From Nitrospiraceae bacterium (GTDB lineage Bacteria > Nitrospirota > Thermodesulfovibrionia > UBA6902), in assembly GCA_020354155.1 (NCBI GenBank), contig CP070644.1, forward strand, positions 1,944,256 to 1,966,888: 22,633 nucleotides of DNA, in the 5' to 3' direction. Below the pieces are notes generated by a model, which worked only from the letters and a program-made list of their open reading frames with translations, did no database searches and was not told the origin of the DNA. Shown one piece after another: positions 1 through 8,237 of the stretch. The position numbers were made by a program, and so were the translations under genes. Numbering within the stretch: the first letter of the stretch is position 1; every line of letters starts with the position of its first letter.

Positions 1-825
1 GGCAGAATGCCTGGTCTTGAAATGGCAAATGAGGCATTTGCCAGGATCTTCAGGAGTTCCATTTCCAACCTGATAATGAAATTTATTGATATAAGTATTC
101 AGAGTGTTGATATAGTGAAATTCGGAGATTTCATAAAAATAATTCCAATGCCTTCAAGTATCAATCTTTTTAAAATGGAACCGCTCAAGGGGTATTCACT
201 GCTCGTGCTGGAAGCGCCGCTGGTATTTGCCTTCATAGAGTTTTTCTTTGGCGGTAGTGATGCAAAACATGTTAAATCCGAGGGCAGGGCCTTTACAAAT
301 ATTGAGCAGCGGGTTATCGGTAAGATTGTCAATATGGCGCTTAAGGATATGGAGGCGGCATGGAGCGGTATTGAGAAAATTAGTCCTGAGTATATAGGAT
401 CGGAAATCAATCCGCAATTCGTAACAATCGTTACGCCGGCGGAAATCGTTATAAAAATAGAAGTGCTCATCGAGATAGAGGACTTTGCCGGAAGGATGTT
501 CTTCTGTATTCCCTATTCAATGATTGAACCGGTCAAGGAGAAACTCTATTCGGGTATTCACGGTGATAAGCTTGAAACCGATCTGAGATGGGCCCAGGTT
601 ATGAAGGAATGTCTGTACAATACTGAAGTCGGCATTGTTGCTGATATTGCCAAATTCAGGCTTACCTTTCAGGACATTATGCACTTTGAAGTAGGAGACG
701 TGCTCAATCTTGGAACATCAGTATCAGATGAGCTGGTATTGAAGGTTGAAAACTCTCCGAAATTCAAAGGGGTGCCTGGATTTTCCAGGGGCAACCAGGC
801 TGTGAAGTTGACAAAGGTGCTTTAG
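1..825 (+). CDS. fliM: Flagellar motor switch protein FliM (5'-truncated by window edge)
   Basis: FliM is the C-ring protein that links the stator-facing FliG ring to FliN and receives CheY-P. The reading frame is open from base 1 (Gly-Arg before the first Met at 7), and 'GRMPGLEMANEAFARIFR' is the conserved start of the FliM middle domain, so the Met at 7 is internal. The N-terminal CheY-binding segment lies outside the window. What remains (274 residues) covers the middle domain (about residues 1-180) and the C-terminal SpoA-like domain (about 195-270, around 'FEVGDVLNLG'). The GGxG surface motif usually seen after 'FF' reads GGSD here. Stop is at 823-825; fliN starts 54 bases on. Identity is very secure. 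Confidence 0.95.
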   Translation, partial: GRMPGLEMANEAFARIFRSSISNLIMKFIDISIQSVDIVKFGDFIKIIPMPSSINLFKMEPLKGYSLLVLEAPLVFAFIEFFFGGSDAKHVKSEGRAFTNIEQRVIGKIVNMALKDMEAAWSGIEKISPEYIGSEINPQFVTIVTPAEIVIKIEVLIEIEDFAGRMFFCIPYSMIEPVKEKLYSGIHGDKLETDLRWAQVMKECLYNTEVGIVADIAKFRLTFQDIMHFEVGDVLNLGTSVSDELVLKVENSPKFKGVPGFSRGNQAVKLTKVL

Positions 826-879
826 GCTGTGGGCGCTAAAGAAGGGCAGTGTATTACTTTGCAAGAAAGGGGTTAACCA

Positions 880-1224
880 ATGGCACAGGAAGTAAAGCGT
901 AATGAACCAGAAGTGCAGGGTCATGAGTTCGATGACTTGAAAGATGAGGGGAATCACACAACAACGAGAGATATAGATTTTCTCTTAGACATACCTGTGG
1001 AGATCAGCGTACAACTCGGGCACTCACGAATGCTCATTAAAGACCTGCTGCAACTGGGGCAGGGATCTGTTGTGGAGCTGGACAAGCTTGCCGGCGAGCC
1101 TATGGAGATACTTGCAAACAGCAGGCTCATAGCAAAAGGAGAGGTTGTGGTTGTGAATGAGAAATTCGGTGTCAGACTTACAGACATCATTAGTCCATCA
1201 GAAAGGTTAACGCAACTCAAATGA
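880..1224 (+). CDS. fliN: Flagellar motor switch protein FliN
   Basis: FliN forms the base of the C-ring with FliM and helps dock export cargo. The 114-residue product has a polar N-terminal stretch (1-30) and then one SpoA/surface-presentation domain (about 31-108) with the family core 'LDIPVEISVQLGHSRM' and 'VVVNEKFGVRLTDII'. Length is normal for short FliN proteins. A Shine-Dalgarno-like AAAGGGGT precedes the ATG. Its last bases overlap the next gene as ATGA, implying translational coupling to fliO. Confidence 0.95.
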   Translation: MAQEVKRNEPEVQGHEFDDLKDEGNHTTTRDIDFLLDIPVEISVQLGHSRMLIKDLLQLGQGSVVELDKLAGEPMEILANSRLIAKGEVVVVNEKFGVRLTDIISPSERLTQLK

Positions 1225-1526
1225 CCCAGGCGTACGCACAAATGGCAGGAGCGCTTATCTTTGTGATTATTCTCATATTTGCAGCTGGATTTCTCATGAG
1301 AAAAAAACAAAATAAATTCGGACTTATGGAAGTTATCAGCTATCACTCATTTGGTCCCAAAAAAGGTGTTGCTGCATTAAAAGTAGGGACTGAAGTGCTG
1401 ATTCTCGGTATGACTCAGAATGAAATGAGACTGCTCAGGACTTTCAGGAACGGAGAGCTTGAGCTGCCGGAGAACAGGACTTTTCAGAATAAACTTCAAA
1501 CCATTATGAAAGCAAAGAATAACTGA
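1221..1526 (+). CDS. fliO: Flagellar biosynthesis protein FliO
   Basis: FliO is a small membrane protein that scaffolds assembly of the FliP ring of the export gate. The 101-residue product has one hydrophobic segment (about residues 8-26), a basic RKKQ stop-transfer, and a short cytoplasmic part with 'PKKGVAALKVGTEVLILGM', the usual FliO pattern of a small beta-rich tail. It overlaps fliN by 4 bases (ATGA) and is followed after one base by fliP. FliO proteins are poorly conserved, so position between fliN and fliP is an important part of the call. Confidence 0.85.
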   Translation: MTQAYAQMAGALIFVIILIFAAGFLMRKKQNKFGLMEVISYHSFGPKKGVAALKVGTEVLILGMTQNEMRLLRTFRNGELELPENRTFQNKLQTIMKAKNN

Positions 1527-1527
1527 T

Positions 1528-2253
1528 ATGTCAAAACTCGGCAATAAACATAACGTACTAACTCTGTTTCTCAGCACCATTATCCTGCTGTTGATCTCAA
1601 CACCTGCATATGCCATCGACCTGAAGGAGATTAACAATCCCTTAATTGAAGTATTTCTCATAATAAGTTTTCTTTCATTTGTCCCGGCAGTGCTTATCAT
1701 GTTCACCTCCTTTACGAGGATTGTTATTGTTATGTCATTCCTTCGTCATGCTTTCGGAGGTGCTCAGGTCCCGCCGAATATGGTTGTTATAGGGCTATCA
1801 TTATTTCTGACTTTTTTTATTATGTCGCCAACTATTAATGCAGTCACAGAAGGGGCTATCACTCCGTACATTCAGGAGGAGATGAGCTTCAGTGAATCCA
1901 TAGAAAACGCAGTGCCCCCCCTCAAGGATTTCATGCTCAAGCAGACACGACAAAAAGATATCGCACTCTTTGCAGGTCTTGCAAAACAGGATTTGCCGGA
2001 GTCGCCGGCCGACCTTTCATTGAGTGTCCTGGTGCCGGCATTTGCCATAAGCGAGCTCAAGACAGCCTTTGAAATAGGATTTTTACTTTTTCTTCCCTTT
2101 CTGATCATCGACATGGTCATTGCGAGTATTCTGCTGAGTATGGGTATGATGATGCTTCCCCCTGTCATGATATCTCTGCCCTTCAAACTTCTCATGTTTG
2201 TACTTGTTGACGGGTGGAATCTGATAATCGGTTCAATAATGAGGACTTTTTAA
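1528..2253 (+). CDS. fliP: Flagellar export gate protein FliP
   Basis: FliP forms the pentameric core of the export gate with FliQ and FliR. The 241-residue product starts with a cleavable signal peptide (about 1-29, ending STPAYA before IDL), as is typical of FliP. Hydrophobic segments follow around 38-75 ('FTSFTRIVIVMSFLRHA' is the strong family signature), 88-105, 180-205 and 208-230. Family motifs 'FLLFLPFLIIDMVI' and 'MGMMMLPPVMISLPFK' are intact. Its stop codon TAA shares its last base with the fliQ ATG at 2253. Confidence 0.97.
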   Translation: MSKLGNKHNVLTLFLSTIILLLISTPAYAIDLKEINNPLIEVFLIISFLSFVPAVLIMFTSFTRIVIVMSFLRHAFGGAQVPPNMVVIGLSLFLTFFIMSPTINAVTEGAITPYIQEEMSFSESIENAVPPLKDFMLKQTRQKDIALFAGLAKQDLPESPADLSLSVLVPAFAISELKTAFEIGFLLFLPFLIIDMVIASILLSMGMMMLPPVMISLPFKLLMFVLVDGWNLIIGSIMRTF

Positions 2254-2522
2254 TGACAATAGATATGGTGAGCGGCATATCAGCAGAGATGTTCCGGACA
2301 GTCATGTACGTTGCCGGACCGCCGCTTCTGGTAGGACTGATAACAGGCCTTCTTGTCGGCTTTTTTCAGACTATTACACAAATACAGGAATTTACTCTCA
2401 CCTTTGTTCCCAAGATGCTGGCTGTATTTGCCTGCCTCTTTATTATGATGCCCTGGATGTCTGAAAAAATGCTGAGCTTTATGACAAGACTGATAACAGA
2501 GATACCGAACTACATCAAATGA
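2253..2522 (+). CDS. fliQ: Flagellar export gate protein FliQ
   Basis: FliQ is a two-helix subunit that wraps the FliP/FliR gate. I place the start at the ATG at 2253, giving 89 residues, exactly the usual FliQ length. The frame is open further upstream to an ATG at 2214, but that would add 13 residues inside fliP and has no family support. A GAGGA ribosome-binding site lies at 2241-2245. Two membrane hairpin helices (about 16-38 and 50-75) flank the conserved 'FFQTITQIQEFTLTFVPK'. The end overlaps fliR as ATGA. Confidence 0.96.
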   Translation: MTIDMVSGISAEMFRTVMYVAGPPLLVGLITGLLVGFFQTITQIQEFTLTFVPKMLAVFACLFIMMPWMSEKMLSFMTRLITEIPNYIK

Positions 2523-3313
2523 ATATGGAGACGGCGACATTGATGCTTACCGATGAACAGATAAACATGTTTTCCGGGTACTTTATAAATTTCCTTTTTA
2601 TTCTTCTGCGCGCAAGTATCTTTGTCAGCCTGATGCCCGTCCTTGGAGACAGACAGATCCCTCCGCAGTTCAAAATAGGTTTTGCTGTTTTCATAGCCAT
2701 CATCATGACTCCGGTCGTGCACTTTGAGATAAAGGGAAATAATATTCCCATGATTATCCTTCAGGAGTTAATGATCGGTATTGTTATGGCACTCTCGGTG
2801 AGATTCGTTTTTCTTGCTGTCAATATGGGCGGACAGTTTGTGAGTCATATAATGGGTATGTCCATTGCACGTGTCTTTAACCCCGAATATGGCTCATCCA
2901 CCCAGGTTGCCGAGGCATTCGGCATAATAGCAATGCTGGTTTTTCTCACCGTTGATGCACATCATGACCTGATTTATGCCTTTGTGAAAAGCTATGAAAT
3001 CCTCCCTGCCGGCAAGATGAACATCATGGGGCTTGTTCCCCAGGTGCTTGCTCTGGGAACAAAGTTCTTTATCCTTGCCATGAAAGTCGCGGCCCCTGTA
3101 GTAGTAGGTTTGTTAATATCTCACATACTCTCAGGCTTTCTCTACAAGGCTGCTCCGCAGATGAACATCTTTTTTATTACGATGCCGCTCAATATATTCC
3201 TTGGCATACTGTTAATCGTTCTGAGTCTCCCTATTTATGAGTACATATTAAATGTCAACATTTCAAACCTGAGAAGCGATATGATGCGCATGCTCTCAAT
3301 AGCAAAGGGATAA
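2519..3313 (+). CDS. fliR: Flagellar export gate protein FliR
   Basis: FliR completes the export gate as the single subunit that closes the FliP5 ring. The 264-residue product has about six hydrophobic segments and the family motifs 'RQIPPQFKIGFAVFIAIIM', 'QELMIGIVMALSVRFVF' and 'AAPVVVGLLISHILSGFLYK'. It overlaps fliQ by four bases (ATGA), so it is probably translated by coupling, since no strong ribosome-binding site is seen. flhB follows after five bases. Confidence 0.96.
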   Translation: MNMETATLMLTDEQINMFSGYFINFLFILLRASIFVSLMPVLGDRQIPPQFKIGFAVFIAIIMTPVVHFEIKGNNIPMIILQELMIGIVMALSVRFVFLAVNMGGQFVSHIMGMSIARVFNPEYGSSTQVAEAFGIIAMLVFLTVDAHHDLIYAFVKSYEILPAGKMNIMGLVPQVLALGTKFFILAMKVAAPVVVGLLISHILSGFLYKAAPQMNIFFITMPLNIFLGILLIVLSLPIYEYILNVNISNLRSDMMRMLSIAKG

Positions 3314-3318
3314 GGGAA

Positions 3319-4356
3319 ATGGCCGAGGAATTCCAGGAGAAAACAGAACGGGCGACCCCGCGAAAAAAGAGTAAGGCCAAGGAAAAAGGCCAGGTTGCAC
3401 GGAGTTCGGAACTAACCTCCATGACTGCAATGGCCGGAATCGTGATGCTTCTCTATTTCGGAGGCGAATACTTCTTTAACTCCCTGGCGGATATGACGGG
3501 CAGTGTATTGAGCATGCAGTATGGAACAGACCCTATGTATGTAACAAGGTCAGTCGTTATTCAGGCTGGCTTTATTCTGGCTCCTTTTTTTCTGACATCG
3601 ATGGTGCTGGTACCTATGGCAAGTGTTGCTCAGGGCGGCTTTTTCCTCAAGGAGATGAAATTTGAGATTGAAAAACTGAATCCTATGCAGGGAATGAAGA
3701 AGATCTTTTCAATGAAGGGAATCACTGAATTTCTTAAAAGTCTTCTGAAATTTTCCGTAGGCGCTTGGATCGTCTACTATGTCCTGAGCAAGGATATGAA
3801 AGTGTTGCCCTCGCTTATGGCAATGGAACTGAATAATCTTGTAGCCTTTTCAGGGGAACTTATTATGCAGGCCATTGTCATAGCATTTTCCTACTTCATG
3901 ATTATTGCTTTTATCAGCTACGCATTGGAAAAGTGGCAGTATGAGCGATCATTAAAGATGACAAAGCAGGAGGTAAAAGACGAGCATAAAGAGTTGGAAG
4001 GTGACCCGCTTGTAAAATCAAGGATCAGAACAGTGCAGATGGAAGCTGCGCGGAAGCGCATGATGCAGGAAGTGCCTGATGCCACTGTGGTTATCACCAA
4101 CCCGACTCACCTTGCCGTTGCTCTTAAGTATGATGATCAGAAAATGTTTGCTCCCAAGATTGTTGCCAAGGGTGCCGGAAAAGTTGCTGAGAAAATCAAG
4201 GAGATTGCTCGAAAGCACGGGGTTCCCGTTGTTGAAGACAAACCCATTGCGAGGGCTCTCTTTAAATTTGAACTGAATACTTTTGTTCCTGAAGAGCTCT
4301 ACATAGCTGTAGCAAAGATACTGGCACAGATATTTAAATTGAAAGGCAGGGCATGA
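3319..4356 (+). CDS. flhB: Flagellar export switch protein FlhB
   Basis: FlhB sets export specificity, switching from rod/hook to filament substrates after self-cleavage. The 345-residue product has the basic N-terminus 'EKTERATPRKKSKAKEKGQV', four membrane segments between about 33 and 205, a connector helix, and a cytoplasmic domain with the autocleavage motif NPTH at residues 261-264 (cleavage expected between N261 and P262). Length and motifs are typical. AAAGGGA at 3304-3310 is a plausible ribosome-binding site, and the gene overlaps flhA by 4 bases (ATGA). Confidence 0.97.
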   Translation: MAEEFQEKTERATPRKKSKAKEKGQVARSSELTSMTAMAGIVMLLYFGGEYFFNSLADMTGSVLSMQYGTDPMYVTRSVVIQAGFILAPFFLTSMVLVPMASVAQGGFFLKEMKFEIEKLNPMQGMKKIFSMKGITEFLKSLLKFSVGAWIVYYVLSKDMKVLPSLMAMELNNLVAFSGELIMQAIVIAFSYFMIIAFISYALEKWQYERSLKMTKQEVKDEHKELEGDPLVKSRIRTVQMEAARKRMMQEVPDATVVITNPTHLAVALKYDDQKMFAPKIVAKGAGKVAEKIKEIARKHGVPVVEDKPIARALFKFELNTFVPEELYIAVAKILAQIFKLKGRA

Positions 4357-6383
4357 AAATACTGACCATGATGCAAAAGAAAGAGGACGTAATGGTTGCG
4401 GCAGCGCTCGTCATGATTATCGGTGTCATGATTCTGCCTATGCCTCCATTCCTGCTGGACCTTATGCTTTCCATATCGATATCCCTCGGCGTGACGATTC
4501 TTATAACTTCTGTCTATGTAAGGAGACCGCTTGAGTTTTCCGTATTACCGACCATTCTCCTCATAGCAACGCTTTACAGGCTGGCTTTGAACGTTGCAAC
4601 AACGAGGCTGATTCTCCTGAGAGGGAGTGAGGGTGTTGAGGCAGCAGGGCAGGTCATAAGATCCTTCGGCAGTTTTGTTGTCGGAGGGAACTATGCCGTC
4701 GGAATCGTGATTTTCCTGATTCTGGTACTCGTAAATTTTATGGTCATTACAAAGGGTGCAGGCAGGATCGCGGAAGTTGCAGCACGGTTTACTCTTGATG
4801 CAATGCCTGGCAAACAGATGGCAATCGATGCTGATCTCAACACAGGTCTGATCGATGAAGATGAGGCAAGGGCAAGAAGGGCTACGATTGCAAAAGAGGC
4901 TGACTTCTATGGAGCAATGGACGGTGCCAGTAAATTTGTCAGAGGTGATGCAATTGCCGGGCTCGTTATTACTGCCATTAATATTATAGGAGGTCTTCTC
5001 ATTGGCGTCTTTCAGCAGGGAATCCCGGTATCGGAGGCTGCTGCAACATACACCATTTTAACCATTGGAGACGGACTTGTATCACAGGTTCCTGCTCTTA
5101 TCATTTCAACTGCAGCCGGTCTGGTTGTAAGTAGGGCGGGCACGGATAGCAACATTGGCAGGGATATCTCAAAACAGGTTCTGATGAACCCCAGATCTCT
5201 TGTTACCGTTGCAGGTGTGCTGATGGTTCTTGGAATTGTGCCAGGCCTCCCCCATACACCATTTTTTATTGTAGCACTCATAGCCGGTGCAATGGCATAT
5301 TATCTAACCAGGAAACAAAAAGAGGATCCTGTCGATGAGGCTCCTGCAGAGCCTGTTGATGAGGAACCACGGATCGAGTCCTTTCTTGAACTGGATCCCC
5401 TCAGCCTTGAGATCGGCTATGGCCTGATTCCACTTGTTGATGAACCCGGGGCTGAACTGCTCGGTAAGATCAAGGCAATGAGGAGACAGGTTGCATCAGA
5501 ACTGGGGTTTGTCGTATCGCCGATTCATGTAAAGGATAACCTCCAGTTGAGACCGCATGAGTATTCTTTCCTCATACGTGGTGTTGAGGTGGCGCGGGGA
5601 GAGGTGATGATGGGGAACTGGCTGGCTGTAGCATCAGGAGAGGCAGCACAGATTGACGGTGTTCCAACGAAAGAGCCTGCCTTTGGTCTGCCAGCCTTCT
5701 GGATTGAAGAGAACGAGGTTGAAAAGGCCCAGATTTCAGGATACATGGTTGTTGACCCGGCAACAGTTATCGGGACACACCTGACCGAACTGATACGGAA
5801 TCATGCATGGGAGCTCTTGACACGGAATGAGACACAGAAGCTGCTGGACAATATAGCCAGGACCTATCCAAAAATAACCGAAGAGCTGGTACCGGCTAAT
5901 CTCACACTGGGTGCTGTACAGAGAGTGCTTCAGAATCTGTTGAAAGAAAGAGTCCCCATTAAGGATATCATGACCATTTTTGATACTCTTCTTGACTATT
6001 CTCCAACAATGAAGGAGCCTGAAATCCTTACCGAGTATGTCAGGCAGGCGCTGGCAAGGACCATTACCAAGCAGTATGTAAATGATGAAGGAAGACTGAC
6101 GGTGTTTACCCTTGACCCCGCATATGAGAAATACTTTTCTCATACAGAAGAGGGGGGTATAAGTCCGGACATTATAAACAAGCTGGTGAAAAGCATTGAG
6201 GCCGTTTTATCGCCAGAAAAGCTTAAGGGTAAGCAGCCGATCATTCTCTGTTCTTCCAGTGTAAGAAAATACATCAGAAGGATTGTTGAACGTATAACCT
6301 CTTCAATTGTAGTGCTGTCGAGCTCAGAAATTGTTTCGACTACCAATCTGGATATTCGAGGTATGGTGACATATGAAAATTAA
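4353..6383 (+). CDS. flhA: Flagellar export protein FlhA
   Basis: FlhA forms the nonameric cytoplasmic ring that receives chaperone-substrate complexes and couples export to proton flow. The 676-residue product has about eight membrane helices (residues 15-320), the FHIPEP signature 'RFTLDAMPGKQMAIDADLN' at 145-163, and the conserved aspartate in 'FVRGDAIAG' (D199). A short acidic linker (about 320-345) leads to the soluble C-terminal domain. Nothing is missing. The last 11 bases are shared with the start of flhF. Confidence 0.97.
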   Translation: MKILTMMQKKEDVMVAAALVMIIGVMILPMPPFLLDLMLSISISLGVTILITSVYVRRPLEFSVLPTILLIATLYRLALNVATTRLILLRGSEGVEAAGQVIRSFGSFVVGGNYAVGIVIFLILVLVNFMVITKGAGRIAEVAARFTLDAMPGKQMAIDADLNTGLIDEDEARARRATIAKEADFYGAMDGASKFVRGDAIAGLVITAINIIGGLLIGVFQQGIPVSEAAATYTILTIGDGLVSQVPALIISTAAGLVVSRAGTDSNIGRDISKQVLMNPRSLVTVAGVLMVLGIVPGLPHTPFFIVALIAGAMAYYLTRKQKEDPVDEAPAEPVDEEPRIESFLELDPLSLEIGYGLIPLVDEPGAELLGKIKAMRRQVASELGFVVSPIHVKDNLQLRPHEYSFLIRGVEVARGEVMMGNWLAVASGEAAQIDGVPTKEPAFGLPAFWIEENEVEKAQISGYMVVDPATVIGTHLTELIRNHAWELLTRNETQKLLDNIARTYPKITEELVPANLTLGAVQRVLQNLLKERVPIKDIMTIFDTLLDYSPTMKEPEILTEYVRQALARTITKQYVNDEGRLTVFTLDPAYEKYFSHTEEGGISPDIINKLVKSIEAVLSPEKLKGKQPIILCSSSVRKYIRRIVERITSSIVVLSSSEIVSTTNLDIRGMVTYEN

Positions 6384-7416
6384 GAAATATCAGGCCAAAA
6401 GTTTCAGTGCTGCCCTGAGAGCGGTAAAGAGAGAGTTGGGCCAGGATGCAATGATTCTCTCAACGGAGGACAGAAAAAATGGAAGTTCTTTTGTGGAAGT
6501 TACTGCTGCTGTGGATTATGACTTTGCAGAGCCAAGGGTCATGCCAGCTGATTCAAGAAATCAGGTTCCCCCAGGGAATAGTGAACTTTCTGAATTGAAA
6601 ATGGAGATACAGGAGCTAAAGAACAGTATTGAAAATATGAAAAGCAGCGGATGCGAAATAAGTCTGCCCCTGGACAGAAAGAAAATGTATCTTTTTCTTA
6701 AGGAGAGGTCTATCCGGGAAGATCTTGCCATTGGACTGGCAGAACGGGCTTCTTCTGTGGAAGACATTGAGCATCTATTGAGCGGGGATATAGAAATGGG
6801 TGGTAGCGGAGTGGGAGAGGTCGGAGACAGAAGAATTATCATGCTTATAGGGCCTACCGGCGTCGGCAAGACAACAACAACTGCGAAGCTGGCGTCAAAT
6901 GCAATAGGCAATGGAAAAAAAGTTGGCATCATCAGTCTTGATACATACAAGATTGGTGCTGCGGAGCAGATACGGATTTACGCAAGAATGATGGGGGTGC
7001 CTCTTGATATTGTCTCAAACAGGGAAGGTCTGAATAAAAGTATTCAACGGTTTTCAGATAAGGACCTGATCCTTATCGACACAACAGGCCAGAACCCGAA
7101 AAACGAAGATTATATCCACAGGTTGAGAGGCCTTTATGAATTAGGACACTCCATTGAAACCCATCTGCTTTTCAGTACATCCGGTGACTGTGATTTCTTT
7201 ATTGAAAGCTGTAAGCACTATGAGAATCTTCCCGTTGATTGTATGGCCTTTACAAAAACAGATGAAGCAGTAAAGCTGGGATCAATTTATAACCTCTGCC
7301 ACTACTATCAGAAACCAGTGGCCTACATAACGAACGGGCAGAGAGTGCCGGGAAATATCGAGTTTGTAAACAGCAGAAAACTGACAAACCTTATTCTTAC
7401 AACAGGGAGCGCCTAA
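6373..7416 (+). CDS. flhF: SRP-type GTPase FlhF, flagellar placement
   Basis: FlhF is a signal-recognition-particle-type GTPase that sets where flagella are built. The 347-residue product has the N-terminal 'MKIKKYQAKSFSAALRAVKR' typical of FlhF, a variable linker (about 55-100), a helical N domain, and a G domain with P-loop GPTGVGKTT (160-168), 'SLDTYKIGAAEQIRIYA' (188-204), DTTGQ (236-240; DTAGR in SRP proteins) and TKTD (294-297). It overlaps flhA by 11 bases, with GAGGT at 6358-6362 as ribosome-binding site, and touches flhG by one base. Confidence 0.96.
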   Translation: MKIKKYQAKSFSAALRAVKRELGQDAMILSTEDRKNGSSFVEVTAAVDYDFAEPRVMPADSRNQVPPGNSELSELKMEIQELKNSIENMKSSGCEISLPLDRKKMYLFLKERSIREDLAIGLAERASSVEDIEHLLSGDIEMGGSGVGEVGDRRIIMLIGPTGVGKTTTTAKLASNAIGNGKKVGIISLDTYKIGAAEQIRIYARMMGVPLDIVSNREGLNKSIQRFSDKDLILIDTTGQNPKNEDYIHRLRGLYELGHSIETHLLFSTSGDCDFFIESCKHYENLPVDCMAFTKTDEAVKLGSIYNLCHYYQKPVAYITNGQRVPGNIEFVNSRKLTNLILTTGSA

Positions 7417-8237
7417 TGAACGTAACGGAGATAAAAACTGTGCGAACCATAGCTGTAGCAAGTGGGAAGGGAGGTGTTGGAAAGACGAATATTACTGCAA
7501 ATCTTGCGATGGCACTCAGCAGATCGGGAAAAAAGGTCATGATATTTGATGCTGACCTCGGGCTTAGTAATATTGATGTAATCTTAAATCTTGCGACCAG
7601 ATACAACATCGAGCATCTGTTCAGCGGCGAAAAGAAACTGCAGGACCTTATTGTTCAGGGACCGGAAAGGATCAGGATATTGCCTGCCAGTTCCGGCATT
7701 CAGGAATTGACTGACCTGGATGAGTTCCAGAGGTTACGACTGATCGAGGAGTTTGAGAATTATGATGATACTGTAGATTATCTTCTTATTGATACTTCGT
7801 CAGGCATCTCTACAAATGTTGCTTTCTTCTGCATGGCAGCACAGGAAATTATTGTAGTCACAACACCTGAACCAACTGCAATGACTGACGCCTATGCACT
7901 TATCAAAGTTCTATTCACAAAATACCAGGAAAAAAAATTTAAAGTCCTTGTCAATTCCGTAAGGGACTCCAAGGAAGCTACGGATGTTTACAAGAGATTG
8001 TCAGCTGCTGCAGAAAAATTCCTCAGCATATCTCTCGATTATATTGGCTATGTACCTCAGGATAATCATGTTCATAAGGCTGTACGGCAGCAGAGAGCGC
8101 TGCTCGAAAGCTATCCCGATAGCGATGCGGCAAGGAGTATTGTGGACATAGCAGAAAAAATCAAACATGAAAACACTCAAAGCGTTAAGGGAACGCTCCA
8201 ATTTTTTCTCGGAGGTCTATTAAAAGCACGATGCTAG
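7416..8237 (+). CDS. flhG: MinD-like ATPase FlhG (FleN/YlxH type), flagellar number control
   Basis: FlhG is a MinD/ParA-family ATPase that limits flagellar number and works with FlhF. The 273-residue product has a deviant Walker A motif KGGVGKTN (18-25), 'FDADLGLSNIDVIL' (44-57), a switch-like 'LLIDTSSGIS', and a basic/hydrophobic C-terminus (FFLGGLLKARC) suited to a membrane-binding helix. Only about ten residues precede the first beta-strand, and the N-terminal DQAxxLR motif described for FlhF activation in other FlhG proteins is absent. GGGAG at 7405-7409 supports this start. The gene overlaps fliA by 7 bases. Confidence 0.94.
   Translation: MNVTEIKTVRTIAVASGKGGVGKTNITANLAMALSRSGKKVMIFDADLGLSNIDVILNLATRYNIEHLFSGEKKLQDLIVQGPERIRILPASSGIQELTDLDEFQRLRLIEEFENYDDTVDYLLIDTSSGISTNVAFFCMAAQEIIVVTTPEPTAMTDAYALIKVLFTKYQEKKFKVLVNSVRDSKEATDVYKRLSAAAEKFLSISLDYIGYVPQDNHVHKAVRQQRALLESYPDSDAARSIVDIAEKIKHENTQSVKGTLQFFLGGLLKARC
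8181..8207 (+). terminator. Weak attenuator-like hairpin at flhG 3' end
   Basis: AGCGTT (8181-8186) and AACGCT (8192-8197) form a 6-bp stem with a five-base loop, followed four bases later by six T residues (8202-8207). It lies inside the flhG coding end, 24 bases before the fliA ATG. It is short, so it may only attenuate, or may be coincidental. Confidence 0.3.

Noticed and set aside
7..9. ATG at 7 as the start of fliM
   Set aside because: The frame is open to the window edge and the codons before it encode the conserved Gly-Arg preceding 'MPGLEM', so this Met is internal.
2214..2252. Longer FliQ start at 2214
   Set aside because: The start at 2253 gives the standard 89-residue FliQ and has a ribosome-binding site; the extension lies inside fliP.
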